A stretch of DNA of 47,686 nucleotides, from assembly GCA_037969235.1 (NCBI GenBank), contig JBBKXA010000117.1, positions 1 to 47,686 of the forward strand, written 5' to 3'. The translations under genes and the position numbers were made by a program. The notes beneath the pieces were generated by a model that saw nothing but the letters and a program-made list of their open reading frames with translations, searched no databases and was not told the origin of the DNA. Below are positions 7,778 to 15,395 of the stretch, piece by piece. Every line of letters begins with the position of its first letter. Position 1 is the first letter of the stretch. This DNA is from TMED27 sp037969235 (GTDB lineage Bacteria; Pseudomonadota; Alphaproteobacteria; Micavibrionales; Micavibrionaceae).

Positions 7778-8587
7778 ATGTGGGAATTTCCAAATATAGA
7801 TCCGGTGGCTTTTTCGTTGGGGCCGATTTTAATTCGTTGGTATGCGTTGGCGTATCTGGCGGGGTTTTTGTTGGGGTGGCGTTATTGTCTACGGCTTGCG
7901 GGGGTTGATGCTGAGCAGCGCCCGAATAAGGATGATGTGGATGATTTCCTGACCTGGGTGATTGTGGGCGTTATTTTAGGTGGGCGTTTGGGCTATGTGT
8001 TCTTTTATAACGCGCCTTATTATTTGGACCATCCGGGTGATATCTTAAAGATATGGCAGGGTGGGATGAGCTTTCACGGTGGGGCGTTGGGGGTGATTTT
8101 GGCCTTGATTATCTATCCGTATTTCAAGAAAATTCCGCATATGAAGTTGGCGGATTGTGTGTGCGCGAGCGTGCCGATTGGGTTGTTTTTTGGGCGGATT
8201 GCTAATTTTATTAATGGTGAGCTGTATGGGCGCGTGACGGATGCGCAGATTGGGATGGTTTTCCCCGGTGGCGGTGATGCGGCGCGCCATCCTAGTCAGT
8301 TATATGAGGCGGCGTTGGAAGGCGCGTTGTTGTTTTTGATTTTGTTTTTGATGATGCGCAATCATTGGATACGGGCGCATTCGGGGATTGTTTCGGGTGT
8401 GTTTTTAATAGGGTATGCGTTATTTCGCATTTTTATAGAGCAGTTTCGTGAGCCTGATGCGCATTTGGGGTTCATTTTCGGGTCAGTTTCGATGGGGCAG
8501 ATATTAAGTGTGCCGATGATCTTAGGCGGTTTAGGGCTTATTGCGTATGCGTTATTTGTGCGAAAAGAAGATGTTGCGCGTGTCTGA
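7778..8587 (+). CDS. lgt: Prolipoprotein diacylglyceryl transferase
   Basis: A 269-residue polytopic inner-membrane enzyme that transfers diacylglycerol from phosphatidylglycerol to the lipobox cysteine of prolipoproteins. Landmarks are GPILIRWYALAYLAGFLLGW near 15-34, GGRLGYVFFYN near 68-78, GGMSFHGG (H100, matching E. coli H103), and the Lgt signature GRIANFINGELYGR (139-152, R140 matching R143). About seven hydrophobic helices are visible. It starts a forward run with the methyltransferase and pgeF genes, whose starts overlap their upstream neighbours. The OmpA-family lipoprotein at 29880-30794 would be one of its substrates. Confidence 0.96.
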   Translation: MWEFPNIDPVAFSLGPILIRWYALAYLAGFLLGWRYCLRLAGVDAEQRPNKDDVDDFLTWVIVGVILGGRLGYVFFYNAPYYLDHPGDILKIWQGGMSFHGGALGVILALIIYPYFKKIPHMKLADCVCASVPIGLFFGRIANFINGELYGRVTDAQIGMVFPGGGDAARHPSQLYEAALEGALLFLILFLMMRNHWIRAHSGIVSGVFLIGYALFRIFIEQFREPDAHLGFIFGSVSMGQILSVPMILGGLGLIAYALFVRKEDVARV

Positions 8588-9659
8588 AGTTCATGCACTG
8601 ACTCCGCTTGCGCGGATTATTATCGATGAGATTAAGTTGCATGGTGCGATGAGTGTGGCGCAGTTTATGACGCATGCCTTGACGCATTCTGAATACGGGT
8701 ATTATCGGCGCAATGACCCGTTGGGGCGGCAAGGTGATTTTATCACAGCGCCCGAGATTTCTCAGATGTTTGGGGAAATGATTGGTGCGTGGGTTGCTGA
8801 TATCTGGTTCAAAATGGGGCGGCCTGAGGCTTTTGCTTTGGTGGAATGCGGCGCGGGGCGGGGCACTTTGCTTGCGGATGCTTTGCGGGCGACGCGGAGT
8901 ATTGAGGGTTTTGGAGCGGCGGCACAGGTGCATATCGTGGAGATTAATGCGCATTTGCGGAAGTTGCAGAAAGCGGCTTTGGGTAAACGTAATGTGGTAT
9001 GTCACGATGTTTTTGAGAGTGTGCCGCAAAATATGCCACTGATTATATTGGCGAATGAATTTTTGGATGCTTTGACTTTTAAGCAGTATAAAAAAACGCG
9101 TTCAGGATGGCGAGAGCGTTTGGTGGCATTTGAAACTGACGCGTTTTGTTTTGTTACGGGTCAAGAGGATGTGGCGAGGTTGGTGCCATTTCATTTGCAA
9201 GGCGCGGCGATGGGGGCGGTTTTTGAGGTTTCTGAATCGCGTGAGGCGTTTGTTAGGGACGTAAGCCGACGATTGGCGCAGCAAAGTGGGGCGGCTTTGT
9301 TTATTGATTACGGGCATGAGAAAAGCGCAATTGGCGATACGTTTCAGGCCGTGAAGGGGCATAAATGTGTTGATGTTTTTACCGATATTGGTGAGAGTGA
9401 TCTTACGAGCCATGTTGATTTTGAGAAATTAGCAGAGTTTGCTGATTGCCCTGTGACGGAGATTGTTTCGCAAGGCGCGTTTTTGAAAATGCTCGGAATT
9501 GAAGCGCGGGCGGCAATTTTAAAGGCGAATGCGTCGCCAGAACAGGCGCGCGATGTGGAAAGTGGGTTGCGGCGTTTGGTGTATTGGGATCAAATGGGCG
9601 GATTATTTAAGGTGATGGGGCTATATAGTGATGAAAAGTGCAAGCCAGCAGGATTTTAA
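8571..9659 (+). CDS. SAM-dependent methyltransferase, MidA/NDUFAF7 family
   Basis: A 362-residue protein of the DUF185/MidA family, bacterial relatives of NDUFAF7, which methylates an arginine of a complex I subunit during assembly. The N-terminus has MSVAQFMTHALTHSEYGYY (27-45) and GDFITAPEISQMFGEMIG (55-72). The SAM-binding loop is VECGAGRGTL (91-100), and LANEFLDALTFKQY follows near 161-174. ATG 8571 is chosen because the family match begins MLRVSEVHALTPLARII. It overlaps lgt by 17 bases and has only a weak purine-rich site, so translation is likely coupled. An in-frame upstream start at 8541 would add a non-conserved extension inside lgt. The next gene again overlaps its 3' end. Confidence 0.9.
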   Translation: MLRVSEVHALTPLARIIIDEIKLHGAMSVAQFMTHALTHSEYGYYRRNDPLGRQGDFITAPEISQMFGEMIGAWVADIWFKMGRPEAFALVECGAGRGTLLADALRATRSIEGFGAAAQVHIVEINAHLRKLQKAALGKRNVVCHDVFESVPQNMPLIILANEFLDALTFKQYKKTRSGWRERLVAFETDAFCFVTGQEDVARLVPFHLQGAAMGAVFEVSESREAFVRDVSRRLAQQSGAALFIDYGHEKSAIGDTFQAVKGHKCVDVFTDIGESDLTSHVDFEKLAEFADCPVTEIVSQGAFLKMLGIEARAAILKANASPEQARDVESGLRRLVYWDQMGGLFKVMGLYSDEKCKPAGF

Positions 9660-10434
9660 AGCGGATTATTTGACGCAAAAGGGCTTTGCACCTGATGCGT
9701 TTCATGGGTTTTTTACGCGTAAGGGCGGCGTGAGCGGCGGGCTATATAATGGTTTGAATTGTGGGGTTGGATCTCGTGATGATGCAGATTCGGTTCAAAT
9801 GAACCGTGCATTGGTTGCGGAAGCGACGGGGGTTGAGGCTTCGCGGCTAGTGTCTGTGCATCAGGTGCATAGTGAAGTTTGCGTTTATGTTCACGCACCC
9901 ATACAAGGCGAGAAGCCGCAGGCGGACGCGATGGTTACGGATATAGCAGGTTTAGCGCTTGGGGTTTTGACGGCGGATTGTACGCCTGTGTTGTTTTATG
10001 GCGTTAAAGGTGATGGTAAGCCGATTATTGGCGCAGCGCACGCAGGATGGGGAGGTGCATTTAAGGGTGTTTTAGAAGCAACGGTTGAGATGATGCGAGT
10101 GCGGGGTGCGATGGTGGGGCAGATTTCAGCCTGTATTGGGCCGTGTATCGCGCAAGGGTCTTATGAGGTGCAAGATGCGTTTATGCATCCGATCGTCGAG
10201 CGCGATGATATAGCCGAGAAGTTCTTCATGAGCGGACAGAAAGCGGGATATTTGATGTTTGATTTATCCGGATATTGCGCATTTCGTCTGGCGCAGGCAG
10301 GAGTCAATAATGTGGCGATGATGGATCGCGATACTTATGGTGATGAAGCGCATTTTTATAGCTACCGACGTGCGACACATCGCAACGAAGTGGATTATGG
10401 CCGGCAAATTTCGGTTATTGCGCTTCGTGCATAA
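9631..10434 (+). CDS. pgeF: Multicopper-type laccase-fold protein PgeF (YfiH/DUF152)
   Basis: A 267-residue cytoplasmic protein. Zinc-site residues of the family are visible as H80 (in SVHQVHSE), C117 (TADCTPVLF) and H137 (GAAHAGWGG), followed by CIGPCI near 156-161 and a C-terminal YSYRRATHRN. Members act as purine nucleoside phosphorylase or adenosine deaminase, and in E. coli the protein corrects L-Ser misincorporation in peptidoglycan precursors. GTG 9628 directly precedes ATG 9631, and the ATG is preferred. The gene overlaps the methyltransferase by 29 bases in another frame. The lgt-midA-pgeF order is common in alphaproteobacteria. Confidence 0.94.
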   Translation: MKSASQQDFKADYLTQKGFAPDAFHGFFTRKGGVSGGLYNGLNCGVGSRDDADSVQMNRALVAEATGVEASRLVSVHQVHSEVCVYVHAPIQGEKPQADAMVTDIAGLALGVLTADCTPVLFYGVKGDGKPIIGAAHAGWGGAFKGVLEATVEMMRVRGAMVGQISACIGPCIAQGSYEVQDAFMHPIVERDDIAEKFFMSGQKAGYLMFDLSGYCAFRLAQAGVNNVAMMDRDTYGDEAHFYSYRRATHRNEVDYGRQISVIALRA

Positions 10435-10457
10435 GAGTGAAAAAAGTGAATTGCCTC

Positions 10458-10487
10458 TTGATTTAAGCGGCGTTTTTTTCTTATAGT
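10458..10487 (+). promoter_or_regulatory. Putative sigma-70 promoter of prs
   Basis: TTGATT (10458-10463) and TATAGT (10482-10487) are separated by 18 bases, about 40 bases before the prs start and after the pgeF stop. This would give prs its own transcript. It is a pattern match only. Confidence 0.5.
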
Positions 10488-10526
10488 GCGGTGCAATTAT
10501 ACGTATCTTAAAAGGGCTGTGCTACG

Positions 10527-11459
10527 ATGAAGCTGATTACTGGGAATTCTAACCGCCAATTGGCCGAATCTGTTTCGTCTTATCTGAATATTCCATTGAC
10601 GCAGGCGAGCTTAAAGCGTTTTTCCGACAATGAGGTCTTTGTTGAGATCATGGAAAATGTGCGCGGCGAGGATTGTTTTTTCATTCAATCGACGTCTTAT
10701 CCCGCCAATGACCATTTGATGGAGCTGTTAATTGCGATTGATGCGCTTAAGCGTGGGTCGGCGCGGCGGATTACGGCGGTTATTCCTTATTTCGGTTATG
10801 CGCGGCAGGATCGTAAAACGGGCAGTCGCACACCGATTTCGGCTAAGTTGGTTGCGAACATGATTACGGCGGCGGGGGCGGATCGGGTTTTGACTATGGA
10901 ATTGCATGCTGGGCAAATCCAAGGTTTTTTTGATATTCCTACGGATAATTTGATTGCGGCGCCCGTGTTTGTGCCGCAAATTCTCGATCAATTTAATGAT
11001 GAGAAATTGTGTATTGTATCGCCGGATGTTGGTGGTGTTGTGCGCGCGCGGGCGCTGGCGAAACGATTAAATGCGGATTTGGCGATCATTGATAAGCGCC
11101 GCGAAAAAGCCGGTGTGTCCGAAGTGATGCATGTGATCGGTGAGGTTGACGGCAAGGTTTGCATTTTGGTCGATGATATCGTTGATTCTGGTGGGACGCT
11201 GTGTAATGCGGCGGTGGCGTTGAAGGAGCATGGCGCGAAAGAGGTGCAGGCTTATGTTGTGCATGGTGTGCTTTCGGGCGGAGCGGTGGCACGGATTGCG
11301 GATTCGCCGATGGAGAAGTTAGTGATTACGAACACAATTGCTGCGACGGAATCGGTCATGTTGTCTGATAAGGTTGAGCAATTGTCGGTGGCTTCACTGC
11401 TTGGTGAGGCGATGCGACGTATTCATGAAGAACGCAGTATTTCTGCGTTGTTTAAATAG
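10527..11459 (+). CDS. prs: Ribose-phosphate pyrophosphokinase
   Basis: A 310-residue class I PRPP synthetase, which makes 5-phosphoribosyl diphosphate from ribose 5-phosphate and ATP for nucleotide, histidine, tryptophan and NAD synthesis. It shows FSDNEVFVEI near 32-41, the ATP-contacting RQDRK (93-97), the SPDVGGVVRARALA segment, the flexible loop with DKRR, and the PRPP-binding loop VDDIVDSGGTL (about 214-224). The length is normal. The gene begins the prs-rplY-pth-ychF block typical of alphaproteobacteria, here split by an extra ORF at 11525. Confidence 0.97.
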   Translation: MKLITGNSNRQLAESVSSYLNIPLTQASLKRFSDNEVFVEIMENVRGEDCFFIQSTSYPANDHLMELLIAIDALKRGSARRITAVIPYFGYARQDRKTGSRTPISAKLVANMITAAGADRVLTMELHAGQIQGFFDIPTDNLIAAPVFVPQILDQFNDEKLCIVSPDVGGVVRARALAKRLNADLAIIDKRREKAGVSEVMHVIGEVDGKVCILVDDIVDSGGTLCNAAVALKEHGAKEVQAYVVHGVLSGGAVARIADSPMEKLVITNTIAATESVMLSDKVEQLSVASLLGEAMRRIHEERSISALFK

Positions 11460-11462
11460 GTG

Positions 11463-11490
11463 TTGACATTGGTTGTTTTATAACTAATCT
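11463..11490 (+). promoter_or_regulatory. Putative sigma-70 promoter of the small ORF at 11525
   Basis: A consensus TTGACA (11463-11468) lies immediately after the prs stop. TAATCT (11485-11490) follows with a 16-base spacer, 35 bases before the ORF. It suggests that the ORF is transcribed independently of prs. Confidence 0.45.
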
Positions 11491-11524
11491 AATGTATTAA
11501 ACCTTATAATTGAAAAAATATATC

Positions 11525-11881
11525 ATGAGTGACTTAATAGATCGTCTTCAAAGTAAATTGGATGGAACAGAGAAGCATATTGCCGCGGCTACCCGTTATT
11601 TTGCAAAAGAACACTATGAAGCTGGCAAAGCGCTATTATCAAATGAAGAATATTTGGAGTTATATTACTATGACGATGATTTCCGTGAGAAAATTGAAGC
11701 GTCTCCCTATGCTAAAGAATTCGAAAGAGCATCAGCTAAAGAAACTTATGCTGATGCAAAAACATTCTTTGACAAGGTGCGTGCAGCCACTGCTTACCCA
11801 TTTCTGCTAACACGTGATGCCAAAAGATTTGCAGCAGATATATTGATCGCAGATTTTAAAACCGAGCAACACCTGCCTTAA
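11525..11881 (+). CDS. Hypothetical protein, small soluble, unrecognised
   Basis: A 118-residue acidic, helical protein with no signal peptide, membrane helix, or motif I recognise. It is rich in Lys, Glu and Tyr, for example EEYLELYYYDDDFREK near 41-56. ATG 11525 is preferred over an in-frame TTG at 11510; neither has a strong ribosome-binding site. Only 3 of its 19 alanine codons are GCG, against a GCG majority in prs and rplY, so it probably has a different history. It interrupts the usual prs-rplY adjacency. The own promoter upstream and consistent codon structure support it as a real gene. Confidence 0.6.
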   Translation: MSDLIDRLQSKLDGTEKHIAAATRYFAKEHYEAGKALLSNEEYLELYYYDDDFREKIEASPYAKEFERASAKETYADAKTFFDKVRAATAYPFLLTRDAKRFAADILIADFKTEQHLP

Positions 11882-11937
11882 TAGCATTTTTTCCTTGAAA
11901 TTCGCGGCATAATCTGTTTATTTAGCGCGACTGTAAC

Positions 11938-11965
11938 GGCTCAAGACCACCCCTGGAGGCGAGCC
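11938..11965 (+). promoter_or_regulatory. Possible hairpin in the rplY leader
   Basis: GGCTC (11938-11942) can pair with GAGCC (11961-11965), with an inner CCA/TGG pairing around a CCCC loop. It lies 22 bases before the rplY start. Leaders of some ribosomal protein genes bind their own product, but no alphaproteobacterial L25 leader is known to me, and the stem is short. Confidence 0.25.
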
Positions 11966-11987
11966 ATAACTTAAAGAAAGAAATGCT

Positions 11988-12680
11988 ATGTCGAAAAATT
12001 ATAAATTCGAAGCGGCCAAACGTGAGGGAGCCGGCAAGGGGGTCGCTCGTGCACTACGCCGTGAAAACCGCATACCTGCTGTAATATATGGTGACCACAA
12101 AGAGCCTTTTTTGATTTCGCTTCCGGCGAATGAAACCAATGTGCGTTATAATCGCGGTGGTATGTTTACCACGTTGTGCGATTTGAGTGCGGATGGTGAA
12201 AAACATTTGGTGCTTGCGCGGGATGTGCAATTGCACCCTGTGACTGATGTTGTGATGCATATCGATTTTCTGCGCGTGACAAAGAAAACAATGATTGCGG
12301 TGGAAATTCCTGTGCACTTTATTAACGAAGAGCAATCGCCTGGTCTTGAGGGGCGTGGTGTTTTGAACATTGTGCGTCACACGGTTGAGTTGATGTGTTC
12401 GGCGGTTTCTATTCCTGATCAAATTGAAGTAAATTTGGCGGGTAAAGAAGAGGGCGATTCAGTCAATATCAGTGATGCGACTATGCCCGAAGGTACAAAG
12501 CCAATTATTGATGACCGTGACTTTACGATTGCGACCATCGTTGTTCCTCGCGCTATTGAAGAGATAGTGGTTGAGGGCGAAGAAGGCGAAGTTGCTGAAG
12601 GTGAAGAAGGCGAGGCTGCTGAAGGTGAGGCTGCTGAAGGTGGTGACGCGGCGGCTGAAGGTAAGGATAAGGCTGAATAG
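11988..12680 (+). CDS. rplY: 50S ribosomal protein L25/general stress protein Ctc, with acidic tail
   Basis: A 230-residue long-form L25 (CTC family) that binds 5S rRNA. The N-terminal L25 beta-barrel (about 5-95) includes GAGKGVARALRRENRIPAVIYG near 15-36. The C-terminal TL5-like domain (about 100-190) ends in FTIATIVVPRAIEE. Residues about 191-230 form an acidic Glu/Gly/Ala repeat tail built from EGEEGEVAEG-like units. Such tails vary between species. It lies upstream of pth, as is usual, but a strong terminator at 12711-12741 separates the two. Confidence 0.95.
   Translation: MSKNYKFEAAKREGAGKGVARALRRENRIPAVIYGDHKEPFLISLPANETNVRYNRGGMFTTLCDLSADGEKHLVLARDVQLHPVTDVVMHIDFLRVTKKTMIAVEIPVHFINEEQSPGLEGRGVLNIVRHTVELMCSAVSIPDQIEVNLAGKEEGDSVNISDATMPEGTKPIIDDRDFTIATIVVPRAIEEIVVEGEEGEVAEGEEGEAAEGEAAEGGDAAAEGKDKAE
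12574..12660 (+). repeat. Tandem repeats encoding the acidic tail of L25
   Basis: Degenerate 15-base units close to GCTGAAGGTGAGGCT repeat through this stretch and encode alternating AEGE, EGEA and AEGG segments. The repetition at the DNA level suggests that the tail changes length by slippage or recombination. Confidence 0.7.
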
Positions 12681-12710
12681 GCTTAATTTTTTCACAATTA
12701 TTGAATTTGA

Positions 12711-12741
12711 AACATCCCGGAGATATTCGGGATGTTTTTTT
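12711..12741 (+). terminator. Rho-independent terminator after rplY
   Basis: A perfect 9-base-pair stem, AACATCCCG (12711-12719) with CGGGATGTT (12728-12736), has an 8-base loop and is followed by a T run to 12741. It ends the rplY transcript 30 bases after the stop and implies a separate pth promoter. Confidence 0.9.
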
Positions 12742-12835
12742 ATGTGTGGCGTCGGCTGATGTTTAGGATGCGTTTTTGTGCATAACGCTTTATAGTTGTT
12801 TGATGTTTTCATTTATTAGAAAAAGAGATGCGGGT

Positions 12836-13405
12836 ATGTGGTTGATTGTAGGATTGGGGAATCCAGGGGATAAATACAAAGGCAATCGGCATAATATTGG
12901 GTTTATGGCAGTTGATGCGATTGCGCAGGCGCATCGGTTTACGGGATTTAAATCGAAATTTCAGGGTGAGTTTAGCGAGGGACGTATTGGTGATGAGAAG
13001 GTGGTGTTGCTTAAGCCGCAGACATATATGAATGAATCGGGGCAGAGTGTGGGGCGTTGCGCGAAGTTTTATAAGATCCCCCCCGCGCGGATCATTGTTT
13101 TTCATGATGAACTGGATTTGCCGCCATCGAAGGTGCGCTTGAAAGTTGGCGGTGGTGTGGCGGGGCATAATGGGTTGAAATCTATTAAGGCGCATTTGGG
13201 CACTGCTGATTTTCATCGTGTGCGAATGGGGATAGGGCATCCTGGGGATAAATCGCGGGTGAGCGGGTATGTGCTTTCCGATTTTGCTAAAGCGGATGCT
13301 GTTTGGTTGGAGCGCTTGGTTGCGGCGTGCGGGAAGTATGCCTCGCATTTGCTCGCGGAGAAGAAGGATGATTTTATGACGCGGGTTTTAGAAGAGGTTG
13401 TTTAG
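12836..13405 (+). CDS. pth: Peptidyl-tRNA hydrolase
   Basis: A 189-residue enzyme that cleaves stalled peptidyl-tRNAs to recycle tRNA. The start at ATG 12836 gives the classical N-terminus MWLIVGLGNPG. The catalytic His is H19 in NRHNIGFM, and the supporting motifs KPQTYMNESG, FHDELDLPP and GHNGLKSI are intact. An in-frame ATG at 12776 would add 20 non-conserved residues and is rejected. The 3' end overlaps the convergent hypothetical gene by 18 bases. Confidence 0.96.
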   Translation: MWLIVGLGNPGDKYKGNRHNIGFMAVDAIAQAHRFTGFKSKFQGEFSEGRIGDEKVVLLKPQTYMNESGQSVGRCAKFYKIPPARIIVFHDELDLPPSKVRLKVGGGVAGHNGLKSIKAHLGTADFHRVRMGIGHPGDKSRVSGYVLSDFAKADAVWLERLVAACGKYASHLLAEKKDDFMTRVLEEVV

Positions 13406-13846
13406 TTCTTTTTGTTCATCTAGTAGTCCGAGTGATCCTAGATATTGGCTACAGGTGGTTTGATGTTTTCTTACATGTTCAGGTACATTAGGGACTGTGC
13501 TTGCTTCTGAGCGATTTGCGAACGCTATTGTTATTCTGCATGATTTAAGGGCACGGTCATTTGTTACCGTTTGTGACTGTGCGTTTGTGTTTGTTCGCTC
13601 TAAGTTGTTTTGTGTATCAGCAGAGGATTTTAATATCGCGTCAGCCAATTCGAATGTAGGTTTGACTGCATTATGAAATACAAATCCTAATGGATCTAAA
13701 CCATATCTCGGTTTTAAAAACCCATAGTTTAAAGCCCCAATTGCGATAGCTGCGAGGGTTGCTGCATATATTTTTTCTTGAATCTTCAGGCGAGCGTTAT
13801 AAGCGCTATTAGCTTGCGCTGGCTTCATTTCTAACCATAGTGACAT
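13388..13846 (-). CDS. Hypothetical single-helix membrane protein
   Basis: A 152-residue protein with one probable membrane helix near residues 27-44 (IYAATLAAIAIGALNYG) after a short amphipathic N-terminus, then a polar region with NNLERTNTNAQSQTVTNDRA and two cysteines (one in SCRITIAFA). No family is recognised. Alanine codons are mainly GCT and GCA, unlike pth and ychF. It overlaps the 3' end of pth and is followed on its upstream side by another small hypothetical gene in the same orientation, 56 bases away. The pair sits between pth and ychF, which are normally adjacent, so it may be an insertion. Confidence 0.5.
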   Translation of the reverse strand: MSLWLEMKPAQANSAYNARLKIQEKIYAATLAAIAIGALNYGFLKPRYGLDPLGFVFHNAVKPTFELADAILKSSADTQNNLERTNTNAQSQTVTNDRALKSCRITIAFANRSEASTVPNVPEHVRKHQTTCSQYLGSLGLLDEQKELNNLF

Positions 13847-13902
13847 TTTACACCTGCTGTATTTATTTACGAAAACTAAAGTAGCAAGGATTTTATTTTA
13901 TG

Positions 13903-14196
13903 TCAATGGTTTTCTGGCGCGGGAGTGTCTTGATTGAAAAATCCCCCAATAAATTCGCCGGTGTCTTTGTAATAGTCTTGTAAATTGCGGCCTGTGTGCG
14001 TTTGGGCGATGGCGTTATATTCATCCTGAGCGAATGAGTTAAAAGGCTTGGCGAGTAAAAAATTGCCACTCATTCCGCCATGTACTAACTCAGCGACCAA
14101 ATAGGGGGCGAGGACGAATTTGGCGAATATTCCAGTTATGCCTTTGCCGATCATGTTGGCGCCTTGTTTGATATTATCTTTGTCTTTTTTAATCAT
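13903..14196 (-). CDS. Hypothetical small protein with a hydrophobic N-terminal half
   Basis: A 97-residue protein beginning MIKKDKDNIKQGANMIGKG. A moderately hydrophobic stretch (about 17-50, GITGIFAKFVLAPYLVAEL and onward) may associate with the membrane; the C-terminal half is polar. AGGG lies 8 bases upstream of ATG 14196. I do not recognise a family. It is divergent from ychF, with 79 bases between the starts, and is probably co-transcribed with the hypothetical gene at 13388-13846. Confidence 0.55.
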   Translation of the reverse strand: MIKKDKDNIKQGANMIGKGITGIFAKFVLAPYLVAELVHGGMSGNFLLAKPFNSFAQDEYNAIAQTHTGRNLQDYYKDTGEFIGGFFNQDTPAPENH

Positions 14197-14214
14197 GTCG
14201 TTTTCCCTGTTGTT

Positions 14215-14243
14215 TTGTATGTATTTTTATTTGCATTTATACT
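14215..14243 (+). promoter_or_regulatory. Putative sigma-70 promoter of ychF
   Basis: TTGTAT (14215-14220) and TATACT (14238-14243) are separated by the ideal 17 bases and lie 32 bases before the ychF start. It is among the clearest promoter matches in the window. Confidence 0.55.
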
Positions 14244-14275
14244 ACGCTCCATTTTTAAAAACGAAAGTGAAAAAT

Positions 14276-15382
14276 ATGAGTTTTAATTGTGGAATTGTGG
14301 GTTTGCCCAATGTTGGAAAATCAACTTTGTTTAATGCGTTGACGGCTACGGCGGCGGCACAAGCGGAGAATTTCCCGTTTTGTACGATTGAGCCGAATGT
14401 GGGTAAGGTTGGGGTGCCGGATGCGCGGTTGCCCAAGATTGCAGCGATTGCGAAGTCAGCGCGGGTTGTGCCTGCGCAGTTGGAGTTTGTGGATATTGCA
14501 GGGTTGGTTAAGGGCGCGTCGAAGGGTGAGGGGCTGGGGAATCAGTTTCTGGGTAATATTCGCCAGACCGATGCGATTATCCATGTATTGCGGTGTTTTG
14601 ATGATACGGATGTCATTCATGTTGAGGGCGGTGTTGATCCGATCCGCGATGCGGAAACGATTGATACGGAGTTGATGCTTGCGGATTTGGAGAGCGTGGA
14701 CAAGCAGGTGATATCGCTGCAAAAAAGAGCGCGTGGTGCGGACAAAGAGGCGAAAGCTATGCTGGATGTTGCGGAGCGGGTGAAAGCGGCGCTTGATGCG
14801 GGGAAGCCAGCGCGTAGTGTCGTGGTGGAGGGTGATGATGTTAAAGCGCTTAAGGGGCTTCAGTTATTGACGTCAAAACCGATCTTATATGTTTGTAATG
14901 TTTCTGAAGAAGATGCCGCAAGTGGTAATGATTACACGAAAAACGTGCAAAAGATGGCCGAGGCGCAAGGCGCGTCATGTGTAGTGATATGCGCCGCAAT
15001 TGAAGCGGAAATTGCACAATTGGATAGCGAGGAAGATCGCACGGAGTTTTTGGATACGATGGGGTTGTCGGAGCCGGGGTTGGCCAAAATTATTCGCGCT
15101 GGATTTGCGCTTTTGGGCTTGCAGACTTATTTTACATGCGGACCGCAGGAAGCGCGAGCTTGGACTATTCGTAAAGGGGCGAAAGCGCCGGAAGCGGCAG
15201 GGGCTATTCATACCGATTTTGAAAAAGGATTTATCAAGGCGGAGACGATTGCGTTTGATGATTATATTTCGTTAAATGGTGAGCATGGCGCGAAAGAAGC
15301 TGGCAAAGTGCGACAAGAGGGTAAGGAATATGTTGTGCATGATGGCGATGTGATTTTATTTCGGTTTAATGTGTCGAAATAG
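14276..15382 (+). CDS. ychF: Redox-regulated ATPase YchF (Obg-like ATPase)
   Basis: A 368-residue TRAFAC-class P-loop protein. The Walker A motif is GLPNVGKST (9-17), the G3-like segment is DIAGLVKGASKGEGLGNQFL, and the nucleotide-specificity motif is NVSEED near 207-212 instead of NKxD, which is why the family prefers ATP. The C-terminal TGS domain (about 280-365) ends in HDGDVILFRFNVSK. YchF binds ribosomes and modulates stress and redox responses. ATG 14276 gives the conserved MSFNCGIVGLPNVG; an upstream in-frame start at 14120 is rejected because it would add 52 non-conserved residues overlapping the divergent gene. It converges with the giant gene at 15396. Confidence 0.97.
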   Translation: MSFNCGIVGLPNVGKSTLFNALTATAAAQAENFPFCTIEPNVGKVGVPDARLPKIAAIAKSARVVPAQLEFVDIAGLVKGASKGEGLGNQFLGNIRQTDAIIHVLRCFDDTDVIHVEGGVDPIRDAETIDTELMLADLESVDKQVISLQKRARGADKEAKAMLDVAERVKAALDAGKPARSVVVEGDDVKALKGLQLLTSKPILYVCNVSEEDAASGNDYTKNVQKMAEAQGASCVVICAAIEAEIAQLDSEEDRTEFLDTMGLSEPGLAKIIRAGFALLGLQTYFTCGPQEARAWTIRKGAKAPEAAGAIHTDFEKGFIKAETIAFDDYISLNGEHGAKEAGKVRQEGKEYVVHDGDVILFRFNVSK

Positions 15383-15395
15383 GATGAAGGCGATT

